Positions 1 to 17,346 of a DNA stretch of 64,000 bases are shown here, one piece after another. The translations under genes and the position numbers were made by a program. The first letter of the stretch is position 1, and every line of letters starts with the position of its first letter. Below the pieces are notes generated by a model. The model was not told the DNA's origin and did no database searches. It saw only the letters and a program-made list of their open reading frames with translations. This stretch comes from Paragorgia papillata (lineage: Eukaryota; Cnidaria; Anthozoa; Scleralcyonacea; Coralliidae): assembly GCA_035771165.1 (NCBI GenBank), contig JAWNZC010000471.1, positions 2,385,001 through 2,449,000 on the forward strand, given 5' to 3'.

Positions 1-181
1 CAAAAAATAATGACACCTTGAAAAATTAATGTCTAATACCTTGATGAAGCATTCCGACACTGATTACGAAATTACACAGGACAAAACATATGACACAAAA
101 CATATGACAGTATATTATACTGATAACCCAACGGCCTTCACCCCTTGATCTCTGGGGAAACTACAGGGAAACCATAGGGAT

Positions 182-504
182 TAAGGACTGGGGGCTAATC
201 ATCCTTACTCGCAGCCAGTGGCTGGATTACGTTGGCTGCAGATCAACTTAACGTGGCGCATATCAAAGGCGCTACAAGCAGCCGCCATACGACACAGTTC
301 AGACCACGAATCACAGCTAAGAGGAGAACCCGGCGAAAAACTTTCGAAGCACAGGAGAGATCAACTATAACTCTACTTACATGAGTTCCAAGCTCGACGA
401 CGGGGTCATTTTCAAGCAGTCACCCATCCAAGTACTATATATATAACCTCGCTAACCGGGCTTTTGGTGAAAGGCAGCGCGCTAACAGCACACGCCACCC
501 GTGT
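182..504 (-). mobile_element. 5S rRNA-derived SINE, copy A
   Basis: Read on the minus strand, this segment matches the unit at 58785-59132 almost end to end. Both begin with CACGGGTGGCGTGTGCTG and end near a CCAGTCCTT motif. The part at about 412-475 resembles the internal-promoter region of 5S rRNA (GTACTTGGATGGGTGAC on the minus strand), which is the hallmark of SINE3-type elements transcribed by RNA polymerase III. It lies in the FTSJ3 intron or upstream region. The match between copies is seen directly; the SINE class is inferred from the 5S homology. The 5S-like part carries an ATATAT insertion compared with the other copy. Confidence 0.7.
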
Positions 505-602
505 TGATTTTGTGTAGTGTTGTATTATGGTGTTAATTTTGACAGAAGGAAGGAAAACCGGAGAACCAACTACTCAACTCACATGATTGAATTCAATTAA
601 AG

Positions 603-713
603 TTGGTCACCCATGATCCGAGTACTATAACCGACCCATTCAACGGACCTAACTTTCTTAAGCTTAATTACTCAGAAAAGATTTCTGAGCCCCAGACAGG
701 GTTCGAACCTGCA
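603..713 (-). mobile_element. degenerate SINE fragment with 5S-like and tRNA-like parts
   Basis: On the minus strand this segment has a polymerase III B-box (GGTTCGAACCC) inside GGTTGCAGGTTCGAACCC, followed by a CTCAGAAA...TTTCTGAG hairpin. A 5S-like stretch (GTACTCGGATCATGGGTGACC, slightly degenerate) follows. The T-arm plus hairpin tail is laid out like the tRNA-like element at 29482-29580. It is probably a composite or nested SINE remnant. Confidence 0.45.
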
Positions 714-735
714 ACCTTCTATAGTCATAAAAATT

Positions 736-995
736 TCAGTTCTGTAGCCACTACAGAAACGTGTGAAAAATCTAGCGATAAAAGTCGCTTATTCTTGATT
801 TATATTTGTTTGTTGGTATCGATTTGGGAGAAACATTCGTTATATTAATGATTAAATTCCATGAAAGCTAAATTATACTTTTTATTAACATTTTTCGTCA
901 AAAAATTTTCCTCACGCTTCAGTAGCGACTACAGAAATACAGTAATACACAACACAAACAGAAGCGGAAGCGAGAAGGTATTTCCATTTTGACTG
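736..995. mobile_element. TA-flanked MITE (CAGTCAAAATGG family), left-truncated
   Basis: The right end GGTATTTCCATTTTGACTG followed by TA equals the right end of the element at 42346-42661. The core between the CTGTAGCC(A/G)CTAC arms is the reverse complement of the core of that second copy, so the same family is present with its core in opposite orientation. The left terminal repeat is missing here. The TA flank and the CAGTC start suggest a Tc1/mariner-like non-autonomous element. Confidence 0.6.
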
Positions 996-1010
996 TAAAA
1001 TAATTCCTAG

Positions 1011-4000
1011 AACCTAGAGACCGTCGACCAAGGTGAAGTTGCTGACGAAGACGATGAAGATGAAAAAGATGATGATGATGACACGGAGGAAGATGAGGAC
1101 ATCGAGGATGACGAGGACATTGAGGACGATGAGGATGATATCGACGAGGGTAACCCACTGTTAGTAAACCCAGTAAAAGATACTGACAAAGACTCAAAAA
1201 TGAAACTCTGGTTTGGAAAGGTGTGTTGTCGTAAGAGTACATTGTGGTAGTCAATGAAGATTTGGTCTGCAGAAACTCAGCAAAAATCTTTGTTAATTCT
1301 TTGAAAGTTTTCATGACGATAATGTAATATAAATACGTTTTGTGGAAACACCACGTAAAATATTTCTTCGCTAAGCTTTCGGCCTGTTGACTCAGGCCTT
1401 CATCAGAGCAATGACAACAAGTTGTTGGCTCACGTCATTTATAAACTAAGCAACTGATCAATTAAATCACGTAAGAAAACAATGGCGTATCACGTTAATT
1501 TTATTAATTAGAAAACAAAATCAAGAATATGACAGCCATTAAACAGCACGTGGTGTGCCCTATTCGGAGAACATTCTTGATTTTGTTTTCTAATTAATAA
1601 AATTAACGTGATACACCATTGTATTCTTACGTGATTTAATTGATCAGTTGCTTAGTTTATAAATGACGTGAGCCAACAACTTGTTGTCATTGCTCTGATG
1701 AAGGCCTGAGTCAACAGGCCGAAAGCTTAGCAAAGAAATATTTAACGTGGTGTTTCCACAAAACTTATTTATATTAAAAATCTTTGTGCTATCTATTTGA
1801 TAATCCTTATGCAAACTTATGTTTGTTTTTACAATGTTTGTTAGGTGTAAAAACTTAAGTTTGAATCACGAGACTTTTTGCTTGAGATTTAATTTCGATT
1901 TCCAGTTGGTGGTCAGGCAAAATAAGATTACATCAATTTCTACAACCTAGCACAACGCCAGCGTACGGCATTTTCCAACAAGAACGTAAAACATTAAATA
2001 TCATGAAAATATTTTGAAGTAATAATTGACCTTATCATTTGCTTTTGGCCACCATCTGGACAGAAAAAACGGACGTGACGTCACGTGTAAGTAAATAATA
2101 GCGGAGTTTGAGTGAAATCGCTCAACCATGTTACGTGTTATTTAAAATATTATTAAAAATAATTCACGTTTCTCTTTATCAGGAATTGTTCCAAGGTTTA
2201 GAGACCATGGAGGACGAAGATTTTGAGATTGAACGAATGATCAAAAAGCACAAGAAGGCAGGAGGAGCGGTTATTGAGAGTTAGTAAACGTCATTGTTTA
2301 TGGTTGGTGTTCTTTGAGCTTGGTTTACGCTTGTGAAATAAGTGCCACTAGAACGACGTACGCAAGCGCAATAAACAGACAGACAGACAGACAGACACGC
2401 ACTCAGACAGACACGCGCTCGGACAGGTAGACGGACATACAAACGCAGACACAAACAAACAAATACGCGTCCAAACATAGACAGACAAACGGACAGACAG
2501 ACAGACACGCAGACCGACACGCACATACACACAGACAGACAGACTGACACACCCAGACACAAACACATGCAGAAAATCACATACAGACACACACAGATAG
2601 CCAGACTAACTAGTAAGAGGCTATCTTGTATCTTACCAAATTTAATCTTTGTAAAGCTTTATCGTCCGGTGCATGGTTCTTTGACAGCCCTCTTGCCCAC
2701 GCTGCGCGGCTGACTTCCTACTCACACTTGGTGTATGTTTTACGTTGCAGGAAAGGATCCCAAAATTGACGCAAAAGTTTCAAAACCTGTCACAGATAAT
2801 AGTAGTCCACCGACAAGTAACAAGAAGGCGTCGAATTCCGGCAGCGAGTCGTCAGATTCCGACAGCGAATCGGAAGACAGCGATTACGAAATGGAGCAAG
2901 AACCAATAGGGGATGACTCGAAAAACGAAAAAAAGACTGGAGAGAGTTTTGAAGTTGTACCACAGAATTGTAAGAACAACTGAAGGGCCTTCGCTCGAAA
3001 CGTTAGACTCCTACGTTCTCTGTTTCGGCAGTATATCTAACCTTAAGTATATTTCGATTGTTAGAACAACTGTTGTTATTTATTAACACGCGGGAGGGGG
3101 ATTGAAGAAATATTAACCCCAAGCTATCTGGAGCGTTTTTTCTGAGCAGTGGGAGTACCACATGTTTGGGATGGATGGATGGATTTTTGGGTGGGTGGGT
3201 TGGTGGATTGGCTGGTTGGTGGATTGGCTGGTTGGTGGATTGGCTGGTTGGTGGATTGGCTGGTTGGTTGGTTAGTTGGTTGCTTAGTGGGTGGGTTGGC
3301 TGGCTGGCCGGCTGGTTGTTTGTTTGTTTGGTTGGTTTGTTGGTTGGCTGACTGACTGGTTGGTTAGTTGGGTGGGTGGGTACATGGGTTGGCTGGCTGG
3401 TTGGTTGGTGGGTTGGTTAGCTGACTGGCTGGTTGATTGGTTAGTTAGTTGGTTGGTTAGTTTGTCGGTGGGTGGTTGATTAGAACGGATAGTTTTAACG
3501 TGGAGAATTTTCGCAGTATAACATTATTCAGGCCAAAACTGGCTAAAAAACTATTTATTGTTTTACATTCTCAGATATGATGACGAAGATTACTCCAGAA
3601 GCACTTGCTCTTGGTGCTCAAATGGCTCTTTCCAAGAAACGCAAAAGAGAAATTGAAGACGAAGCATACCACAGGTTAGAATAATGGAACAGTCAAGAAT
3701 ACAAAATGAATAAGAATTTGAATGCTACGAAGCATATTTTCCTAGCTTTACATTGAGCATTATGTATGGTCAGTAGTCACAATCTTGTCGGATTTTTTGT
3801 TTCAGATGGACATTTAACGACGACAACTTACCGGAATGGTTTGTTCAAGAGGAATCGAAACATTACCACCGCATGCTTCCCGTCACGAAAGAGGAAGCGA
3901 TGGAATACAAGAACCGCTTGAGGGAGATTAATGCCAGACCTATCAAGAAAGTTGCTGAAGCTAAAGCGAGGAAAAAACGAAAAGTAAGTTTGTTAATAAG

Positions 4001-4440
4001 AAACCTGACGTCTTTTGACTTCTGCTGTGAATACACAAGAGCCTATAGACGAAAGGATTTGAAAAGGCTGAGTTTGACGTTAGATAATCTTACTTTTGTA
4101 GGACATGAAACGACTTGAAAGAGCAAGAAAGAAAGCAGAAACTATTTGTGATAATGACGACGTGACAGACAAAGAAAAAACTCAACAGCTTAAGAGGTAT
4201 GTTTTGAAATTGCATTCCTGATTTTTCAAAACATGTGACTTTTTTTGTTTATCTAATTATTTCTCTTTTAGTTTGTATAAGAAAGCGGGAATTGGAAAGC
4301 GGAAGAAACCTGATGTGAAGTATGTTGTTGCCAAGAAGGGAGTTGGTATGTACGAAATAATTGTCTTGGTTTTTGCTTTTATAAATTGTTGTTTTTGGTG
4401 GTGGTGTTCTTCTTCTTCTTCTTCTTCTTCTTCTTCTTCT

Positions 4441-4478
<38 letters not shown>

Positions 4479-5635
4479 TTCGTCGTCGTCGTCTTCGTCG
4501 TCGTCGTCTTCGTCGTCTTCTTCGTCGTCTTCTTCGTCGTCGTCTTCGTCGTCGTCGTCTTCGTCGTCTTCTTCGTCGTCTTCTTCGTCGTCTTCGTCGT
4601 CTTCTTCGTCTTCTTCGTCGTCTTCGTCGTCTTCGTTTTCTTCATCTTCATCTTCATCTTCATCTTCACCTTTATCTTTATCTTTATCTTCACCTTCACC
4701 TTCACCTTCATCTTCAGTTGAACTATTTAAAAAGCTTGGATGGATTCCACTACATAATTTAATTAAACTAAGAAAACTTATATTAGTATTCACTGTTTTA
4801 AAAAATAAAGCTCCATCAAACCTGTATAACTTATTTCAGTTTGTCGGTGAAGCACATAGTGTTAGCACAAGAGCGTCACTGACAGATCTGAAAGTTCCAA
4901 AAGTCTCTATAGTGAGCTTGGTAAAACTAAAATCTCATAGTGAAGCTTTGTTATTTAATTCGCTCCCTAACCGCTTAAAGGACACTAGCAATATTAGCAT
5001 TTCAACTTTCAAAAATGAACTAATCTTCATCTTCATCTTCATCTTCATCTTCATGACTTCAACTTCATGACTTCATCTTCATCTTCATTACTTCATCTTC
5101 ATGACTTCATCTTCATGACCTCATCTTCATGACTTCATCTTCATGACTTCATCTTCATCTTCATGACTTCATCTTCATCTTCATCTTCATGACTTCATCT
5201 TCATGACTTCATCTTCATGACTTCATCTCCATCTTCATGAGTTCATCTTCATGACTTCATCTTCATCTTCATCTTCATGAGTTCATCTTCATCTTCATCT
5301 TCATCTCCATCTCCATCATCATCATCATCATCATCATCGTCATCATCGTCGTCATCATCGTCAACAACAACAACAACAACCCCATCATCCTTGTCATTGT
5401 TGTTATTATAAAACAATCTTCTATTGTCCAAAGTAAAATAATAATGTTTCGCGTTAAAGAAGATTTATTGAGAAACATTGTTTCACCTCTTGTCATTGTT
5501 TATATCGTAGGGAAGCGAGCGAAAAGGCCCGCTGGTCTTAAAGGAGCGTTCAAGATGGTCGATCCAAGAATGAAGAAAGATTTACGAGGAAAAACTAATC
5601 AAAACAAACGCGAAAAGAAACGTGGGAAAAGGTAG
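1011..5635 (+). CDS. FTSJ3: pre-rRNA 2'-O-ribose methyltransferase FTSJ3/Spb1, C-terminal part (5' end outside window)
   Basis: FTSJ3/Spb1 is a nucleolar methyltransferase and assembly factor needed for pre-rRNA processing. Eight exons give 365 residues in one continuous frame: 1011-1220, 2183-2279, 2751-2969, 3575-3674, 3806-3983, 4102-4196, 4272-4345 and 5511-5635 (TAG 5633-5635). The acidic first exon ends NPLLV...LWFGK, matching the NPLLV...LWFSK of the human protein. Later exons carry [57 protein letters not shown] and the basic end [10 protein letters not shown], all hallmarks of the Spb1 C-terminal domain. The FtsJ catalytic domain must lie upstream of the window. The first exon cannot start before 1011, because TAG precedes it in frame at 1008-1010. 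One donor is the less common GTTAGT (2280). Introns carry a MITE, a fold-back, a LINE remnant and long microsatellites. Confidence 0.9.
1328..1784. mobile_element. large fold-back element with hammerhead-like core in each arm
   Basis: Arms of about 210 bp (1328-1537 and 1572-1784) are near-perfect inverted copies around a 35-bp spacer. Each arm contains CTGATGA, an A, GGCCTG...CAGGCC and GAAA (plus-strand copy at 1695-1724). This resembles a hammerhead ribozyme core with one extra base before stem II. Such motifs occur in Penelope-like elements and retrozymes. No coding capacity is seen. Confidence 0.6.
2370..2600. repeat. (ACAG)n-type microsatellite
   Basis: Imperfect ACAG/ACAC tetranucleotide repeats fill the start of the second FTSJ3 intron seen here. 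Open frames across it are low-complexity artefacts. Confidence 0.85.
2983..3057. mobile_element. short Penelope/SINE-like insertion with 15-bp target duplication
   Basis: Seventy-five bases beginning AAGGGCCTTCGCTCGAAACG are flanked by TTGTAAGAACAACTG (2968-2982) and TTGTTAGAACAACTG (3058-3072), a 15-bp duplication with one mismatch. The same unit occurs as an inverted pair at 56820-56990. The left duplicate contains the FTSJ3 donor site at 2970. Confidence 0.6.
3160..3480. repeat. TGGT/TGGC-rich tetranucleotide repeat
   Basis: Imperfect GGTTGGCTGGTTGGTGGATT-type repeats lie within an FTSJ3 intron. Three overlapping tryptophan/glycine-rich frames here are repeat translations, not genes. Confidence 0.85.
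4405..4712. repeat. TTC/GTC trinucleotide microsatellite
   Basis: (TTC)n grades into (GTC)n and mixed TCTTCGTCG, then TTCATC/TTCACC hexamers. It lies in the last FTSJ3 intron, directly before the LINE remnant. Confidence 0.9.
4713..5026 (+). pseudogene. non-LTR retrotransposon ORF2 C-terminal remnant
   Basis: One open frame reads [19 protein letters not shown], then [27 protein letters not shown] and STFKNEL. The order LGW-PL, RK-VF-LK-AP-L-LF, TR-S, L-NSLP, FK-L is typical of the C-terminal tail after the reverse transcriptase of CR1/L2/Jockey-like LINEs. Only this tail remains. No stop codon follows; the frame runs straight into (TTCATC)n, and such LINEs often end in short tandem repeats. 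It is a 5'-truncated dead copy in an FTSJ3 intron. The family assignment comes from motif recognition only. Confidence 0.65.
5027..5345. repeat. TTCATC/TTCATGAC microsatellite
   Basis: Hexamer TTCATC and TTCATGAC(TTCATC) repeats grade into (CAT)n and (CGT)n. They may be the amplified tail of the adjacent LINE remnant. Confidence 0.85.
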
Positions 5636-5781
5636 TAAAACTTAACTGGTGTTCATCTGTTGAATGATAAAAGATTGGTTCTGCAAGTTTTTCCAAAACA
5701 TTTTTCACCTGAACCTGTTGGACAATAATAGACCTTATTCAAAAATGGCCGTCGACTTCAAAATTATTTTATGTAATAGAT

Positions 5782-5870
5782 AACAGCATTCGCAGCTGAT
5801 CTGTATGTGATTTACTACGGCTCGCTTGCAGCTCGCCTTGTAAATCAGATACAGATCGGCTGCGAATGCT
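5782..5870. repeat. hairpin-forming inverted repeat
   Basis: AGCATTCGCAGCTGATCTGT pairs with its near-complement ending at 5870, with about 30-bp arms and a short loop. It is likely a MITE end-to-end remnant. Confidence 0.6.
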
Positions 5871-6149
5871 TTATCGTACTTATCAAATGGACGCATCTAA
5901 ATAGCCATGTTTTCAAACTATTTTTCAAGTTGAGTGATTTTAGCTTAGTAAATTGCGGGAAACGTTTATGTAAATCACGACGAATCTGTATGCGATTTAC
6001 AAATATTGATTAAACAGTCATTTATTTTGAATTTTCTTCATGAATTATTAATGATTTGATAAGTGCATATAAATTAGCCCTTATGAACTCGTTTTAAAGT
6101 AAAAATTCTTTTGAATTCCCCACATGAATACGAGTTTATATATATATTT

Positions 6150-6480
6150 ATAAAATAGGTTGCGTCTTACGCACGCTGTGATTGGTCAATTACCGTGTTT
6201 ATATCAGGCTATGTAAACACGGTTGTGATGTCACGGCACTTTTTTTAGCCTTATTTCATAAAAGAAATAGAAAATGGATGCCCTGTGTTTATATAACCTG
6301 ATGCAAACACTCGAGTGAGTTGGGAGAATTCGAACGTAAACGACATAAACTTTCGAATTCTCCCAACTCACTCTCGTGTTTGCATCAGGCTATATAAACA
6401 CGGGCGGCCATTTTCTATTTCTTAAATATATATATATATATATATAAAATAATTTTAATTCAGCGGCCATTTTTTATTAA
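6150..6480. mobile_element. palindromic MITE, GATTGGTCAATT family
   Basis: Arms around 6343 form a near-perfect palindrome (GTTGGGAGAATTCGAA and its inverse, flanked by GTGTTTATAT...ATATAAACAC). The left part has GATTGGTCAATTACCGTG, also found at about 44910 (GATTGGTCAATTGCCGTG), which marks a repeat family. A related hairpin with GTGAGTTGGGAGAATT sits at 6760-6815. Confidence 0.6.
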
Positions 6481-9400
6481 GGTCCATAGACTTTAATTTA
6501 TTAGTTTAGCGGACACTACTTTAGCCTACGTCATAGCCTGTGTGTTCTGTGACGCAGGCTAACACTACTTGTCCGCTGACCGCCTGAGAAGATGTCTAAA
6601 ATGTCAGACTTAGTGTTTGACTATGTGTAAGAGGTGACTATCTGTGATTAGTATTTCCTCTCGTTGACTATTAGCTCATAATAGACAACTCGGCCTCGTC
6701 TATAATTGTTAAATCGAGAATGGCTGCTCTTGTTTACATATTCTGATCAGATGCAAACACAATAGTGAGTTGGGAGAATTTTGAAGTGCTTTTTGAATTC
6801 TCCCAAACTCACTTGACTAAGACGTTTGACACTAATTAAGAAATTTTACTTGTAAATCAAATTATACTCAACCACTCTCGACAACGTTTCTCACGCTTTT
6901 CGTTCGTACAATGTCATACGAGCTACACATTTTAATAAGTCACTCGTAATTTTAAGCTTATTATATGAATTTAAGCCTATTAGAATATGAACTGATAACC
7001 TAATCACCCACACAATCTCAAATTTAGTTTCTATTTCGGCAGTTGATCATATGGTCGAAATTTGTCAACATTTCAGAGCGAGGGGTACCCTGCAAGTCAG
7101 AGCCCCTTTCCAATCACCGTTCCGACCTACGCAGGCTTCGGGGAAAAGTCAAGTGGGTTCTGCCAACAAACTCAATATTTATTTTTGAGCATGCGCAAAC
7201 GGTTGCCAAGTGACGGGCACCCCCGGGAACCGCTGCTTTCAATTTAGCTTCCAGTCCTCCACAGCCCAGCCACAGCAAACCCTTGTGTCTTTTTATAGGC
7301 TGGGGAAACTATATAGGTCGTTCGTCTTTCAATGAATGCTCACTGCTTTGATTAGTTCCGACTGTTGCAGACCGCGCGGTAGACACAAAAGATTCCAGTC
7401 ATTTATTCAATATCACGGAAATGACAAAGGTTGCAAAAGGTGGCTTGACCACACAATGGCGGTTAAAAAAGCCGCCTTTTTGGTCCAAATGCGGTTTTAA
7501 AGTTTTACAATGACTGCACACTATGCTTTTTCCCCACAAGCACTACCCACATCTAAATTAAATGGTAGCTTCTGCGTTTACAATTAACCATTTGGCGTCA
7601 ACTGTAAAGTTAATTTTACAGGCCAATGAGATTGTTTGTTTATATCATATCATTTCCGGTTCTCGAAGAAAGAAATCGGGTGAAGACGTCTGACACGAAA
7701 AAAATTAGTAGTGACACTTCTGGCCGATCAATTCAAATGAAAAAAAAAAGAAAAAATACCGTTAAAAAGAAAAGAAAGTTATGTTTTTGTTTTAGCTTTG
7801 TAAACTTCAGTAAAGAAATATTTAGGTGTAGTTTGCACGAAATTTATCAATTAAGTCAGCGTCGTTTTATAATATAGGATCTGGTTTGGATTAGCGAAGG
7901 CCGTAATTAATTTATAGTGAGAGAAGTATTGTCGAGTTTTCCATGCTAAGAACAAAAAGTGTTTCTGGAAATTATGAAATTGAAATACACAGACATAACG
8001 GTCTGTGAAGGGAGAGAAATCGGTTATCCAAATGGTGTTAAGTTTTATTTGTAGGTTGTGATGCTTTTGGATTATGCCCGATATCGTGGTTTACCCTGTA
8101 GTCACCGATATTTCGAATTCGGGCTGCTTTTAATTAAAGGCACAGGATGAACGAGTGTTTGCTACGCCAAGCGAATGAATAGAGAAAGGAAAGTGATTAA
8201 AGCACAAACGGTTTGGCTGGCGGCATGTTTTATCAAACAATTCTCTTATCTCCGTGAAACAATACCATTATAAAACACCGCTACGTATGAAATCCCCATT
8301 CATCCTTCAGAACTAATGAAGAAGACATGTTCGAAGAACAATATGCCGTTGCGCCACTCCTAAACACGGCATTTATAAAGAAACATCCTATATGTTTCGA
8401 CAAACGTATAGCCGAAGAGGTTTTCTGAATCGTGTGATCTATATTTAACCGCACTTGTTTCCAAAATTACGACCGGTTTCGAGTTTATTGGGCACATATT
8501 ATTGTAATTATTGGTCTTTATTTGTTTACGTTTGCAAAACAAAATTCCAATTAAACGCAGGCGTCAATTTCCTCTCTCCCTTATCCATAGCCGGGTCTAG
8601 CACACATTTCGTCAACAAACTGAATTTGAAAAACACATGCTATGAATATGAAAAAAAAAGAAATCTTCACAGCTTCAGTTGAAATACAGCAGTTCAAATT
8701 TCGAATAGAGATTGACTTTATAGGGTAATTTTTTTGTATTTGTTTGCTGAAAAAGTGTGGTGTGAAACTCGGTTAGAACTTATAAGAAGAGTATAGTTTT
8801 AGTACCGACGGAGTGCAGATTGAACGAAACTAACCGGATAGTCAGACAGGGCGCAAAGCTACCATAGTTACCAATCAGGCTGACGAAAGTATAAAACAAC
8901 TATCGTTTTCCTGTCAAGGGACAGAAGCTGTGAAAAACCGATCTTGGAAACAATTGAAAAAAAGTTTAAAAAGCATGCCGATAGAAATTTGTAAGTCCCC
9001 TGGGGAATTCAATGCGCCGGAGTAACCGGATTGTCGATTTCCGCCGCGCTTCTTTTAAATTTCACCAAATGCGTGTTATCGGTGACACTAATTTTTCTCT
9101 CACTTCGCAAGAGAACGCAATTTTTTTTTCTCCTGTAGCCCGAGTCAGGATTTTTTTTTCTCGCTATACCCGACTGGTGTTTAATGAAACATTTTCAAAG
9201 CGGTTAATGATCAAACAAAATTAATAATTTTTTAATTACGAACTTGTGACAGCTGGTGTACATAATTGATCAACTGATCGAGTGACTGCAAGATCGAGAA
9301 AAAAGATCCGAGGGAGGTTGCATTGTTTGGCTCACACTGTGAGGCCCGAAGAAACGTGTGACAACAACCGCGGGAAGCGACTCAGACCCCAGAAACCATT

Positions 9401-9551
9401 GGCTTGCTCGAAGCGGGTCGTATATTTTTGGCGAGAGCGACGCGCTACTACCGTGGCCACACTGAAGGCTGTCCTCAGTTCCATACACGTCCAATAATCT
9501 CGCTTGGCCGGTGTTTATGTTTGTGGCGTTGCCAGCGACGTTGATTCATTG

Positions 9552-17346
<7,795 letters not shown>

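Larger units (their letters stand above)
5636..9551. other. intergenic region FTSJ3-ZNRF3/RNF43
   Basis: No coding exon is supported in these 3.9 kb. The first part carries hairpin elements (5782-5870, 6150-6480, 6735-6830). From about 6850 to 9250 I see no repeat or gene. The last few hundred bases (about 9280-9550) are richer in CG dinucleotides and probably contain the promoter and 5' leader of the next gene. Confidence 0.6.

Noticed and set aside
4257..5431. Long serine-, aspartate- and valine-rich open frames on both strands
   Set aside because: They are translations of TTC/GTC/CAT microsatellites. Only the LINE-like segment 4713-5026 has non-repeat sequence with recognisable motifs.
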